This document shows, in pieces, positions 18,453 to 27,379 of a stretch of DNA of 64,000 nt. A program made the translations under genes and the position numbers. Positions within the stretch are counted from its first letter, which is position 1, and every line of letters begins with the position of its first letter. Source of the stretch: Rhodobacteraceae bacterium DSL-40 (GTDB lineage Bacteria > Pseudomonadota > Alphaproteobacteria > Rhodobacterales > Rhodobacteraceae); the NCBI GenBank assembly GCA_003258405.1, contig QKPN01000001.1, forward strand, positions 744,001 to 808,000. The letters run 5' to 3'. The notes beneath the pieces were generated by a model. That model had not been told where the DNA came from and did not search any database. It saw only the letters and a list, made by a program, of their open reading frames with translations.

Positions 18453-20240
18453 TTGCTGAAACATGTGCAATCCGACAAGCGAGTTCCCCTTTTCGTGGCA
18501 GTTTCCCATTCCTCCCTGCGCATCAAGCTCTCGACCTTGCTCGAGTCGATTTATCCCGAGGTCAGCGCGAGCGACCTGACCGGACAGGTCATCGAGGCCT
18601 TCTGGCCGGAAGACCGAAAACCCAGAGCCCGGGCGCGGCAACCCGGCTCGGCGCTCTGGTCCGAGAAGGATGCCCTCGTCATCACGTATGGCAATTCGAT
18701 CGTCGACGGAGCGCACAAGCCGCTTGATCTGCTGCGCCACTTTCTCGAGACCCGGCTCAAGGGCGCGGTGAACGCGGTGCATATCCTGCCGTTCTTTCCC
18801 TATACCTCGGATGACGGCTTCGCGGTGACCGACTATCGTGCCGTCAACGGCGTGCTCGGAAGCTGGGCGGATGTGAGCCGCATCGCGAGCGAGTTCAAGC
18901 TCATGTCGGATCTCGTGCTCAATCATGTCTCGAGCCAGAGCACATGGTTCAACGAATACCGGCAGGGCCACGAGCCCTATGACCGGTTCTTCTTCGAGGC
19001 CGACCCCTCGGACGATCTGAGCTCCGTGGTGCGCCCGCGCACGAGCCCGCTGCTGCGCGAAGTCGAGACGGCACAGGGCACACGGCATGTCTGGTGCACC
19101 TTCAGCCACGATCAGGTCGATCTCGACTTCCGCAACCCCGAGGTGCTGCTCGAATTCCTGCGCGTGATGCGGCTCCATATCGATCAGGGCGTGCGGATCA
19201 TCCGGCTCGATGCGGTTGCGTTCATCTGGAAGGAGCTGGGCACGCCCTGCATTCACCTGCCCCAGACCCATGCCATCGTCCGGCTGATGCGGGTGCTCTT
19301 CGACTATTCGATCGAGCCCGTGGTGCTGCTGACCGAGACGAATGTGCCGAACGCGGAGAACCTCTCCTATTTCGGCAACCGCAACGAGGCGCATGCGATC
19401 TACAATTTCTCGCTGCCGCCCCTGATCCTGCACGCGCTTCTCTCGGGAAGCGCCCGCTATCTCAACCAGTGGCAGATGGCGATGCCGCCGGCCCAGCTCG
19501 GCTGCGCCTATCTCAACTTCTCCGCCTCCCATGACGGGATCGGCATGCGCCCGGCCGAGGGGTTGCTGGACGAGGACGAGATTGCGGCGGTGATCGACGC
19601 GGTGCGCTCGTTCGGCGGCCGGGTGAGCATGCGCGCGATGCCCGATGGCGGCCAGAAGCCCTACGAGATCAATGTGACCTTCTTCGACGCGATGAAGGGC
19701 ACGCTCGAGGGCGAGGACGAGTACCAGATCGAGCGGTTCCTGTGCAGCCAGACCATCGTGATGGCGCTCGAGGGGCTGCCCGCCTTCTACATCCACTCCT
19801 TCCTCGCGACGCCGAACGATCAGGAGGGCGTGGAGAAGACCGGGGCCAATCGCGCGATCAACCGCCACCACTGGGAATATCCGGAGCTTCAGGCGCTGCT
19901 CGCGGATCCGGAGACGCCGCAGGCACGCGTGCTGGCCGCCATGAAGGCACGGCTCGCGGTGCGGCGGCGCCAGAAGGCATTCCACCCCAACGCCACCCAG
20001 TTCACCATGCATCTCGGCGACAGCATCTTCGGCTTCTGGCGGCAGAGCCACGAGCGGGACCAGTCGATCTTCGCGCTTCACAACGTCACCCGCGAGGAGG
20101 TGGAAATCCCGGTGATGGCGATCAACCTCATCTCGGGCGAGGACTGGGTGGATCTCCTGTCCGGCGAGCGTTTCACGCCCGCGCGCGACGTGATGCGCTT
20201 TGCGCCCTACCAGTGCCGCTGGATCTCGAACCGGCGCTGA
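18453..20240 (+). CDS. glucosylglycerate phosphorylase-like GH13_18 enzyme (sucrose phosphorylase family)
   Basis: This roughly 595-residue GH13 subfamily 18 barrel has the acceptor-side block NAVHILPFFPYTSDDGFAV. The catalytic nucleophile aspartate is in IRLDAVAFIWKE, the acid/base glutamate in LLTETNVPN, and the third aspartate in ASHDGIGMRP. The family includes sucrose, sucrose-6-phosphate and glucosylglycerate phosphorylases. The divergent gpgS-phosphatase pair argues for glucosylglycerate, which is inference from context. The start is uncertain: a TTG at 18453 follows GGGAAA at good spacing, and the frame is open back to 18399. Confidence 0.85.
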   Translation: MLKHVQSDKRVPLFVAVSHSSLRIKLSTLLESIYPEVSASDLTGQVIEAFWPEDRKPRARARQPGSALWSEKDALVITYGNSIVDGAHKPLDLLRHFLETRLKGAVNAVHILPFFPYTSDDGFAVTDYRAVNGVLGSWADVSRIASEFKLMSDLVLNHVSSQSTWFNEYRQGHEPYDRFFFEADPSDDLSSVVRPRTSPLLREVETAQGTRHVWCTFSHDQVDLDFRNPEVLLEFLRVMRLHIDQGVRIIRLDAVAFIWKELGTPCIHLPQTHAIVRLMRVLFDYSIEPVVLLTETNVPNAENLSYFGNRNEAHAIYNFSLPPLILHALLSGSARYLNQWQMAMPPAQLGCAYLNFSASHDGIGMRPAEGLLDEDEIAAVIDAVRSFGGRVSMRAMPDGGQKPYEINVTFFDAMKGTLEGEDEYQIERFLCSQTIVMALEGLPAFYIHSFLATPNDQEGVEKTGANRAINRHHWEYPELQALLADPETPQARVLAAMKARLAVRRRQKAFHPNATQFTMHLGDSIFGFWRQSHERDQSIFALHNVTREEVEIPVMAINLISGEDWVDLLSGERFTPARDVMRFAPYQCRWISNRR

Positions 20241-20343
20241 GCCCGCCTTGCGGCGCCACGGAGACAAAAGTGAAATTCGGCGGCGGCGAGGTCACAAACC
20301 TGTCTTGACGCCCCCCTGCCCGCTCCTTATAGAGCGCGGCGTT

Positions 20344-20420
20344 GGCGGAGTAGCTCAGCCGGTTAGAGCAGCGGAATCATAATCCGCGTGTCGGGGGTTC
20401 AAGTCCCTCCTCCGCTACCA
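20344..20420 (+). tRNA. tRNA-Met (anticodon CAU, elongator type)
   Basis: A 77-base cloverleaf includes the encoded CCA. The acceptor GGCGGAG pairs with CTCCGCT. The anticodon stem GCGGA/TCCGC surrounds the loop ATCATAA, giving anticodon CAU. The T-arm has GTTCAAGTC. It lacks the initiator's three G-C pairs in the anticodon stem, so it is not fMet. A lysidine-modified tRNA-Ile2 also has CAU but usually has a GGCCCC-type acceptor; elongator Met is favoured. Confidence 0.93.
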
Positions 20421-20602
20421 ACACCCCTCCCCGAAAAAGCGATGGCAGTGGCGGCGGCTCGCGACAGCTGGCTTGCGTCTGCCGTGATGGCGGGAGAGCC
20501 TTCCCGGGGGCCGGGTTGATCCCTGTCGCTCCGGCTGGGGGGCCGGTTGACCTGGTGCGGGTCGATGGCCATTTCTGGTTCGTATCGGCGGAAGAGATCG
20601 GG

Positions 20603-20908
20603 ATGGCGGACGAGAAGGCACGGCTGGAGCGGCAGTTCGATGCGATTGCGCGGGACATGCCGCCTGCGCGCAGGATCATAGATCCGCTGCTGCGCGGACG
20701 GCTCAGCCGGTTTCGGCTGCCGATTGCCTGCGGTCTGATCCTCGGCAGCTTCCTGTGGATTCTGCCGGTTTTCGGCCTCTGGATGCTGCCGCTGGGGCTT
20801 CTCCTGCTGGCCTTTGATGTGCCGCGGCTGCGGCCCGCGGTCTCGCGGCTTCTCATCCGGGGACGGCGCCGGGTCGGGCTCTGGCGGCGGAAACGCTCGG
20901 CCGAGTGA
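20603..20908 (+). CDS. small membrane protein of unknown function
   Basis: This 101-residue protein starts MADEKARLERQFDAIARDMPP. It has a hydrophobic hairpin at about residues 43-75 (LPIACGLILGSFLWILPVFGLWMLPLGLL, a pair of helices around a Pro-Val-Phe-Gly turn), followed by a very basic tail. The frame is open upstream to 20516, but the ATG at 20603 with AGAGATCGG upstream is preferred. It probably sits in the inner membrane with a basic cytosolic tail. Its neighbour is tRNA-Met; no function can be assigned. Confidence 0.7.
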   Translation: MADEKARLERQFDAIARDMPPARRIIDPLLRGRLSRFRLPIACGLILGSFLWILPVFGLWMLPLGLLLLAFDVPRLRPAVSRLLIRGRRRVGLWRRKRSAE

Positions 20909-21152
20909 ACCGGGCCGGGAGGCGTGAAATAGGGGCGTTTCACCGTGAAAATCGGAAAATGCCTTTGAAAAGACTGGAAAAACCCGTTAACAAATCATGA
21001 ATGGGCCGCGACAGTCACGCCCCGCGAGGCGCGGCAGGGCGCGGTCTCGGGCCCCTCTCCGCCCCGGCACGGCGGGAGGGTGAGGCGGGCGGCCGAGGGA
21101 GCTGGCCGCGGCCCGCAGGCCACTTCTGCGGGCGCGGGGGCGGCAGCGGGCT

Positions 21153-23738
21153 TCAGCTTTCGGCGGCGGGAGGGTCCGGCGGGTTGGCAGCGGCGGCGAG
21201 CCTGCGCGCTGCGGCACTCCGCTCGACCACGGCGCGCAACTCGGGGTTCTTCTCGATCAGGGCGAGAAAGCGTGTCTTCTCGAGGCAGAGCAGCATCGAG
21301 TAGCTGATGGCCGACACCCTCGCCCGCCGCGGACGGCGCCCGAGTACGCCCAGTTCGCCGAAGATGTCGCCACGCCCCAGGCGGTAGGTCTGGCCGGCGG
21401 TTTCGACCTCGACCGCGCCCGAGGCAATGAAGAACACCTTCTCCGAGACCTCGCCGGGATAGATCAGCACCTCGCCCGGGGAGACGAAGTACGACTCCAG
21501 CACCTCGGCGAGCTGATCGCGGGCCTTGTCGTCCATGTCGCGGAACATCGCGGCATTGCGGATGATCTCGCGGTTATGAAGCGCCATGTCGAGCGGCGGG
21601 CGCTTGTCGGCCAGCGCGCGGGCCTGCGCGATCGCCTTGCTCAGGCTGCGGTAAAGCTCGGGGCCGATGAGCCGGTCGGCCCGGAGCGTGTCATATTCGA
21701 GCTCTTCCTGCCGCAAGGCGAGCTTGCGGATGAAGCGGCGCTCCAGCCGCTCGGCGTAGCCCGGGTATTGCAGCCGCAGGGCATCGAGCGCCTGCTCGAC
21801 CTCCTCGCCGCGCCGTTCGAGAATGTCGTGAATGATCTCCGCAACCCGGCGGCCGTGGATGCGCAGGATGCGGCGGTTGGTGAAGGTGTGAAGCTCCTTG
21901 AGGTTGATCTGCGTGTGCAGAAGCCGCTCGAAGCGGTCGGCGATCATGTTGTGGATCGGACGCCCGAAGCCGAGGCGCACCTGCACCCTCTGGGCCATGC
22001 GGAAGCGGAGGCTGTAGGCGAGCGCCGCACTCGCCGTGCGCATGTAGCCGAGGCGCCCGCCCGTCCGGGTCCGGTCGATGAGGCGGCTTGCGTCCGAGAG
22101 CATGAGATCGACGATGGTTTCGGTGATGAGCCGTTCGCGGAACTTGTCGAGGATGATGTCGCGCTCGCGGGCCGCCAGCGTGACAAGGCCGAGCGTGATG
22201 CGGTCGCGGTCGCGGATCTCGCTGGCTTCCGCCTCCCGCACGGCCTTGTCGAGCCGTTCGCCGAAGGCCTTGGCCTCGCCGCGCGCAACCTCCGGCGGGA
22301 AGCCGTAGCGCTTCACGGTCTCGGAGGTCTCCTCCCGCACGTTCTGAAGCGCGACCGCGATCGCCTGCTTGCGGAGCGCGACATCGAGCGGGTTGAGCTG
22401 CTCGAGGCCGAGATAGCGGATCACCGGCCGGAGCGTGGTGCCCTGCACGAGCAGCGTGAAGAGCACGAAGCCGGTCGCGAGCACGGCGACGAAGCGCTGT
22501 GCATCCGGCGGGACGAAGGGGTTTTCGGTGACGGCGAGCGCCAGCGCGAGCGTGACCGAGCCGCGCAGCCCGCCCCACATGATGACGAGCTTGTAGGGGC
22601 GGCTGACCTTCGGACTGAGCCGGGCGAAGGTGAGCAGAGGCAAGACGCCGAAGAGCACCACCGCCCGCGCCGCGAGGGCCGCGATGATGACGACGGCGAT
22701 GAGGCTGACCTCGACCAGCGTGAGCCCGCCGAGAATGCGCGGCACGAGGATGGCTGCGAGGGTGAAGATGAGCGTGCCGGCCCAGAAGGCGAGCTGTTCC
22801 CAGCTTGCGGTCAGGTAGTTCCAGTTTTCCGGCGGCAGGCGCGAGGGCCCGAGAAGATTGAGCGTGAGCCCCGCGAAGACCACGGCGATCACGCCGGAGA
22901 CGCCCAGCACCTGCTCGGCGATGATGAAGATCACGTAGGGTGTTGCCAGCGAGATCGACATGCTCGCCATCCGGTCCACCCGCACCAGCGAGAGCAGGAC
23001 AAGCGCCCCACGCGTCGCGACATAGCCGAAGCCGATGCCGCCCAGCAGGTTGAACAGGAACGTGTCGAGGATATCGCGCGGCCCGATCTCGGAATTGGTG
23101 ACGATGCTGCCGATAAAGACCGAGAAAAGCGTGATCGCGGCGGCGTCGTTCATCAGGCTCTCGCCCTCGATCAGCCGGCCGAGCCGCGAGGGCGCGCTGA
23201 GATCGCGGAAGATGCCGACCACCGCCGAGGGGTCGGTGGTGGCGACGATGGCGGCGACAACGAGGCAGACCGGCAGCGGCTGGACGCCGAACGGCAAGAG
23301 CGCAAAGCCGATGACGAAGGTGGCGACGACCACGGCGAGCACGGCCATGACGAGGATCGGCACCCAGTCGTCGAGCATCCGGCGGACTTCGAGCGTCAGC
23401 GCGGTCTGGAACAGCAGTGTCGGCAGGAAGACGTAGAGGAAGACCTCGGAGCCGATCGGCAGCGCCAGCACCGAGCGCGCCACATCGTTGAACGCATCGG
23501 TGAGCGGCGTGGCGAGCAGGAAGAGCGCCCCGGCGCCGATGACGATGCCGACGAGGGCGAGCACCACCGTGAGCGGCAATCGCAGGCGTTGCGCGAAGGG
23601 TTGCATGAGACCGATCACGGTCAGGAAGAGGGCCAGGGCGAGCAGGAACGCGATCAGGGTCACGAGGGTATCCAGTCCGAATCGAAGAGGTGCAGCAAGG
23701 CCCACCCCGAGCCGCGGATAGCATCTTACCGGCGGCAT
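21153..23738 (-). CDS. CPA1-type Na+/H+ antiporter with C-terminal cyclic-nucleotide-binding domain
   Basis: This 861-residue protein has about a dozen membrane helices over residues 15-440. The exchanger motifs are visible as ATTDPSAVVGIFRDL and ESLMNDAAAITLF, which carry the acidic residues for cation exchange. A cytosolic region of about 300 residues follows. A Crp/CAP-type cyclic-nucleotide domain then covers roughly 730-840, with the phosphate-binding-cassette region GDIFGELGVLGRRPRRARV. This layout resembles the SOS1/NHE-CNBD group, where exchange is gated by the cytosolic domain. The ligand is unknown, and the cassette lacks an obvious full cAMP-binding consensus beyond GELG..RR.A. Confidence 0.9.
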   Translation of the reverse strand: MPPVRCYPRLGVGLAAPLRFGLDTLVTLIAFLLALALFLTVIGLMQPFAQRLRLPLTVVLALVGIVIGAGALFLLATPLTDAFNDVARSVLALPIGSEVFLYVFLPTLLFQTALTLEVRRMLDDWVPILVMAVLAVVVATFVIGFALLPFGVQPLPVCLVVAAIVATTDPSAVVGIFRDLSAPSRLGRLIEGESLMNDAAAITLFSVFIGSIVTNSEIGPRDILDTFLFNLLGGIGFGYVATRGALVLLSLVRVDRMASMSISLATPYVIFIIAEQVLGVSGVIAVVFAGLTLNLLGPSRLPPENWNYLTASWEQLAFWAGTLIFTLAAILVPRILGGLTLVEVSLIAVVIIAALAARAVVLFGVLPLLTFARLSPKVSRPYKLVIMWGGLRGSVTLALALAVTENPFVPPDAQRFVAVLATGFVLFTLLVQGTTLRPVIRYLGLEQLNPLDVALRKQAIAVALQNVREETSETVKRYGFPPEVARGEAKAFGERLDKAVREAEASEIRDRDRITLGLVTLAARERDIILDKFRERLITETIVDLMLSDASRLIDRTRTGGRLGYMRTASAALAYSLRFRMAQRVQVRLGFGRPIHNMIADRFERLLHTQINLKELHTFTNRRILRIHGRRVAEIIHDILERRGEEVEQALDALRLQYPGYAERLERRFIRKLALRQEELEYDTLRADRLIGPELYRSLSKAIAQARALADKRPPLDMALHNREIIRNAAMFRDMDDKARDQLAEVLESYFVSPGEVLIYPGEVSEKVFFIASGAVEVETAGQTYRLGRGDIFGELGVLGRRPRRARVSAISYSMLLCLEKTRFLALIEKNPELRAVVERSAAARRLAAAANPPDPPAAES

Positions 23739-23813
23739 GGCATCTCACGACCGGGGTGTTCGGCGGCATTTTGTCAGGGGTGCCGGCCGCCGCGCCGGGG
23801 TGTTCGCCGGCCC

Positions 23814-25280
23814 TCAGATCCTGCGGAGCGGCAGGGTCCAGGCGGCCGCGGCGCCGATGCCGGCAAAGATGGCGGTGCAGAGGAAGAGCCGGGAGAACGC
23901 CTGTCCGAAGGCATCGCCGATCTCGGCCAGCGCCTGCGGCGGGAGGCTGTCGAGGGCGGACGCGCCCTGCTGGACGACGCGCACGAAGGCATCGCCCGTC
24001 TCCGGGCCCGAGGCGGAGAGCGAGAGGAAGAGAACCGTGCTCACGATCGCCGTGCCGAAGGCCGCGCCGAGCGAGCGCGAGAACTGCACGGTGGCGGCGC
24101 CGGAGCCGAGCAGCCCCTTGCCGGAGGACATCTGCACGGTGAGCTGCACAACCCCCATCACGCTGCCCATGAAGAGCGAGCAGAGGCCGAAGAGGAGCGC
24201 GGTGGGGACCGCGCCCAGCGTGGTGGTGAACACCGAGGCGCCAAGCAGCAGGAGGGCCACGACCGTGAGGCCGACGGAGGGAAAGATCGCGCTCCGGCCA
24301 GTGCGGCCGACCAGCCGCCCGGTCGTGATCGAGCCGATGCCGATGCCGATGGTGAGCGGCAGGAGCAGGAGGCCGATGCGCGAGGCCGAGGCGCCGTGCT
24401 CGATCCGGTAGAAGAGCGGCATGAAGGTAATGAGCGACACGAGTGTCGCGCCGTGACAGACCGCCATGAGATCGCAGCGCCAGATGGCGGAATTGCGCAA
24501 CAGCTCGAGCGGCAGGAGCGGCGAGGCGGCCCGGCGCTCCTGCCGCACCAGCAGGAGGAGGGCCGCGAAGGCGATGACCGCGAGCCCGGCGCTCATCGCC
24601 CAGGCGCCACTGACCGCCGCCTGGCCGCGCTCGAGTGCCACCAGGGTTGCGGCGATGAAGATCCCGAAGAGCAGGAACCCCGGCAGGTCGAAGCGGAAGG
24701 GCTGCGGCAGGACCGGGCGGCGTTTCAGGCGGAAGACCAGCAGCGCGGCGAGCGCGGCCGTCGGCAGGTTCACCAGAAAGATCGATCGCCAGCCCAGATG
24801 CTCGGTGAGGAGGCCCCCCGCGACCGGCCCGAAGGCGCTCGCCGTCACCGCGACGGTTGCGAGATAGCCCTGATAGTAGGCGCGCTCGCGCGGTGGGATC
24901 GTCTCGCCGACAAGGGCCTGCGAGAGCGTCATGAGCCCCCCGCCCCCCGCGCCCTGCAGGATCCGCGCGGCGGCAAGCATGCCCGTGGAGCTCGCCAGGG
25001 CGCAGGCGATCGACCCGGCCGCGAAGATCGCCAGGGCGATGAACATGAGGTTCCGCCGGCCGAAGACATCGCCGAGGCGGCCATAGACGGGGGCCGCAAT
25101 GGTCGCGGCCACGAGATAGCTCACCACGATCCAGGAGAGCCGCTCGGCACCGCCGAGATCGCCCGCGATGGCCGGCAGCGCCGCGGCAACGATGGTCTGG
25201 TCGATCACCGCGAGAAACATCGGCAGAACGATCGACGGAAAGAGCTGGAAAAAGCCCGCGGAATCTTTTTGTGAACTCAT
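23814..25280 (-). CDS. DHA2-type MFS drug/metabolite exporter
   Basis: This 488-residue protein has about 14 hydrophobic segments, as in EmrB/QacA pumps. Motif A-type sequence GRLGDVFGRRNLMFIAL follows helix 2. Motif C-type glycine-rich sequence ASAFGPVAGGLLTEHLGWRSIF lies in the helix-5 area. The N-terminus PMFLAVIDQTIVAAALPAIAGDL carries motif D1. Substrate range cannot be read from the sequence. It is divergent from the universal stress protein gene. Confidence 0.92.
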   Translation of the reverse strand: MSSQKDSAGFFQLFPSIVLPMFLAVIDQTIVAAALPAIAGDLGGAERLSWIVVSYLVAATIAAPVYGRLGDVFGRRNLMFIALAIFAAGSIACALASSTGMLAAARILQGAGGGGLMTLSQALVGETIPPRERAYYQGYLATVAVTASAFGPVAGGLLTEHLGWRSIFLVNLPTAALAALLVFRLKRRPVLPQPFRFDLPGFLLFGIFIAATLVALERGQAAVSGAWAMSAGLAVIAFAALLLLVRQERRAASPLLPLELLRNSAIWRCDLMAVCHGATLVSLITFMPLFYRIEHGASASRIGLLLLPLTIGIGIGSITTGRLVGRTGRSAIFPSVGLTVVALLLLGASVFTTTLGAVPTALLFGLCSLFMGSVMGVVQLTVQMSSGKGLLGSGAATVQFSRSLGAAFGTAIVSTVLFLSLSASGPETGDAFVRVVQQGASALDSLPPQALAEIGDAFGQAFSRLFLCTAIFAGIGAAAAWTLPLRRI

Positions 25281-25401
25281 GCGTCTTCCGGAGCGGCGTT
25301 GGGTGGAGAACTCGTCGGGACTGACAGGGCCGAAACTCCGCTTGGGTGTCCGGCGGAATCAGGGCAGTCTGCCGGTATTGGCATAACAAGGGACAAAGTC
25401 C

Positions 25402-26235
25402 ATGAAATCGATTTTGGTTCCGGTTGGCCAGCAGGATTGCAGGTCATCCCTGATGCTCGCGGCGGAGGTGGCGAAACATCTCGGAAGCCTCATCGAAGGC
25501 ATCCCCCTCCGCGAGCCGCCTGTCCCGAGCGTGGACTGGGGCATGGGCAGTGCATTCGTGATCGAGGAGCCGGCGCCGGACGACGACCATGTGGAAGCGG
25601 AGGCGCGCACGCAATTCCTTGCGGCGATGGCCGCAGGCGGGGTTTCCGTCTCCGCCGGGCCCCCGCCCGCCGGCGGCGCGGCCGCGATCTGGAACGAGAC
25701 GAAGCCGATCGGCAATCACGGGCTCGGCCGCCTCGCGCGGGCCTTCTCGCTCACCTGCATTCCGCATCCGGCCAGGCGACCAAATGCGATGGCGACCTTC
25801 GAGGCGGCGCTGTTCGAAAGCGGCGGGCCGATCATGATGGCGCCGAACGATTGCCCCATCCGCGTCGGCGGCTGCTACGCGCTGGCCTGGAACGGCAGCG
25901 ACGAGACGGCGCGCACGCTCACCTTTGCGATGCCGCTGCTGCGGCAGGCCGCGCGGCTGGTGATCCTTGCCGACGAATCGGGGCAGTTCGCCTCGCCCTC
26001 CGGCGGGCAGATCCGGCGCAAGCTCGCGCTCGAGGGCATCGAGGCCGATCTCAGGCTGCTGCCCGAGGGGAGCGTGATGTCCGGCAAGACGATCCTCGAG
26101 GCCGCCGAGGCGGAAGGCTGCGACATCCTCATAAAGGGCGCCTATACCCAGAGCCGCCTCCGGCAGATCATCTTCGGCGGCGCAACGCAGCACATTCTCG
26201 GGAATGCCCGGATGCCGCTGTTCATGGCGCATTGA
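25402..26235 (+). CDS. universal stress protein (tandem UspA-type)
   Basis: This 277-residue protein is about twice the length of a single Usp domain. The N-terminal half starts MKSILVPVGQQDC, and the C-terminal half ends with the usual GGATQHILGNARMPLFMAH block. The second half has the DILIKGAYTQSRLRQIIFGG segment, resembling the GxxGxxxxxxxG nucleotide-binding stretch but not matching it fully. The physiological trigger is unknown. It is followed by a DeoR-type regulator on the same strand. Confidence 0.88.
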   Translation: MKSILVPVGQQDCRSSLMLAAEVAKHLGSLIEGIPLREPPVPSVDWGMGSAFVIEEPAPDDDHVEAEARTQFLAAMAAGGVSVSAGPPPAGGAAAIWNETKPIGNHGLGRLARAFSLTCIPHPARRPNAMATFEAALFESGGPIMMAPNDCPIRVGGCYALAWNGSDETARTLTFAMPLLRQAARLVILADESGQFASPSGGQIRRKLALEGIEADLRLLPEGSVMSGKTILEAAEAEGCDILIKGAYTQSRLRQIIFGGATQHILGNARMPLFMAH

Positions 26236-26338
26236 GGCCCGATACACTCGGGATACGACATGTCCGCCGCCGAACGGCCCTTGCCCTTTCCGTGCGAATG
26301 CGAAGGATGGGGCAACGGACCGGCTTCGCGGAGGGGAA

Positions 26339-27100
26339 ATGTCCCGCAACAAGACCTCGCGCCAGCAGCGCATCCTCGCCGAGCTGGAGCAGACCCCGTC
26401 GCTCAGGGTAAATGAGCTCGCCGAACTCATGGATGTATCCCCGGAAACGATCCGGCGCGATCTCGACGCCCTCTCCCATGACGGCCTCATCGACCGGACC
26501 TATGGCGGGGCGCTGCGCCGGCGACCGCTCGAACCGAATGTGAGCGAGCGGCATACGTTCCGGGTTGCCGAGCGGGAGTCGATGGCGCGCCGCGCCCGGC
26601 CGCTGCTCGGGGAAAGCAGGCATCTGATGATCGGCTCGGGCGCGACGACGATGCACATGGCCCGCCGCATCGCCGTCGAGATGAAGAACGTCACCGTGAT
26701 CGCGCATTCCTTCGGCGTCGCCACCGTTCTCTCGCTCAACCCCACCATCACCGTGCTGATGGCGCCCGGCATCTACCACCCCGGCGAAGGCGGCATGCAC
26801 GGCTCCGCGACGATCCGCTTCCTGCAGGATTTCCGGGTGGACTGGGCCATTCTCGGCGCAAGCGGCCTCACGCCCGACGGCCCCGCGGATGCGCTCATCG
26901 AATCCGCGGATGTCTATGCGATGATGATGCGGCAGGCGACGCATACGCTGCTGCTTGCGGACAGCGGCAAGTTCGGCGGGAGCTTTCCGGCGCGCTGGGC
27001 CAAATGGACCGACATCGATGCGCTCGCGACCGATGCCGAGCCCGAAGGGGAACTGCGGGAGGCGATCCTCGCAGGCGGGACCCGGATCCACTGCGCCTAG
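26339..27100 (+). CDS. DeoR/GlpR-family transcriptional regulator
   Basis: This 253-residue protein has an N-terminal winged helix carrying the diagnostic LAELMDVSPETIRRDLDALSHDGLI (residues 20-45). A sugar-phosphate-isomerase-like sensor domain follows, with the IGSGATTMHMARRI and ADSGKFGGSFPARWA blocks. Such proteins usually repress sugar or sugar-alcohol operons and respond to a phosphorylated sugar. The ATG at 26339 is chosen, with GAGGGG upstream. No sugar operon is adjacent, so the target is unclear. A 12-bp hairpin follows. Confidence 0.9.
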   Translation: MSRNKTSRQQRILAELEQTPSLRVNELAELMDVSPETIRRDLDALSHDGLIDRTYGGALRRRPLEPNVSERHTFRVAERESMARRARPLLGESRHLMIGSGATTMHMARRIAVEMKNVTVIAHSFGVATVLSLNPTITVLMAPGIYHPGEGGMHGSATIRFLQDFRVDWAILGASGLTPDGPADALIESADVYAMMMRQATHTLLLADSGKFGGSFPARWAKWTDIDALATDAEPEGELREAILAGGTRIHCA

Positions 27101-27122
27101 GGCGCAATTCCTTTCCGGATCG

Positions 27123-27158
27123 GCTTCGTTCCGGACCGGCCTCGGCCCGGAACGAAGC
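27123..27158. terminator. strong hairpin between convergent genes
   Basis: GCTTCGTTCCGG and CCGGAACGAAGC make a perfect 12-bp stem with a 12-base loop. It lies 22 bases after the DeoR stop and 6 bases before the stop of the convergent 63-residue ORF. It is a likely bidirectional terminator, without a T-run. Confidence 0.6.
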
Positions 27159-27164
27159 AGACGC

Positions 27165-27356
27165 TCAATGCGGGGCAGCTTCCCCGACAGCGGCGCTGCC
27201 GCCCTGATGGACCTTGCCTTCCGCAATCCAGCGCGCCGCCAGGATCAGCGCGCCCATGGCGAAATCCTTGTCATGCGCCGTGACCATTTCCTGTGACAGC
27301 CGCCCGAGCTGTTCGAAGAAACGGTCCTTGCTCTCGTCTTCCTGGCTTCGTCCCAT
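27165..27356 (-). CDS. 63-residue protein of unknown function
   Basis: This small protein starts MGRSQEDESKDRFFEQLGRL and has an alpha-helical centre with the segment HDKDFAMGALILAARWIAEGK. It has no signal peptide and I do not recognise a family. A strong AAGGAGG ribosome-binding site sits seven bases upstream of the ATG, and the gene follows the WD40 gene by 23 bases on the same strand. It is the last gene of a three-gene unit (coiled-coil, WD40, this). The ribosome-binding site and spacing support it as a real gene. Confidence 0.65.
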   Translation of the reverse strand: MGRSQEDESKDRFFEQLGRLSQEMVTAHDKDFAMGALILAARWIAEGKVHQGGSAAVGEAAPH

Positions 27357-27379
27357 GATGTCCTCCTTATGGATGCCGG

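Noticed and set aside
20344-20420. tRNA-Ile2 (lysidine CAU) instead of tRNA-Met
   Set aside because: The acceptor stem is not the GGCCCC type usual for that tRNA; elongator Met fits better, though modification cannot be seen in DNA.
21576-25389. Two 1232-residue open frames on opposite strands
   Set aside because: They overlap the antiporter and MFS genes in other frames and have the Arg/Ala/Glu/His-rich composition of GC-rich shadow frames. No domain motifs are present.
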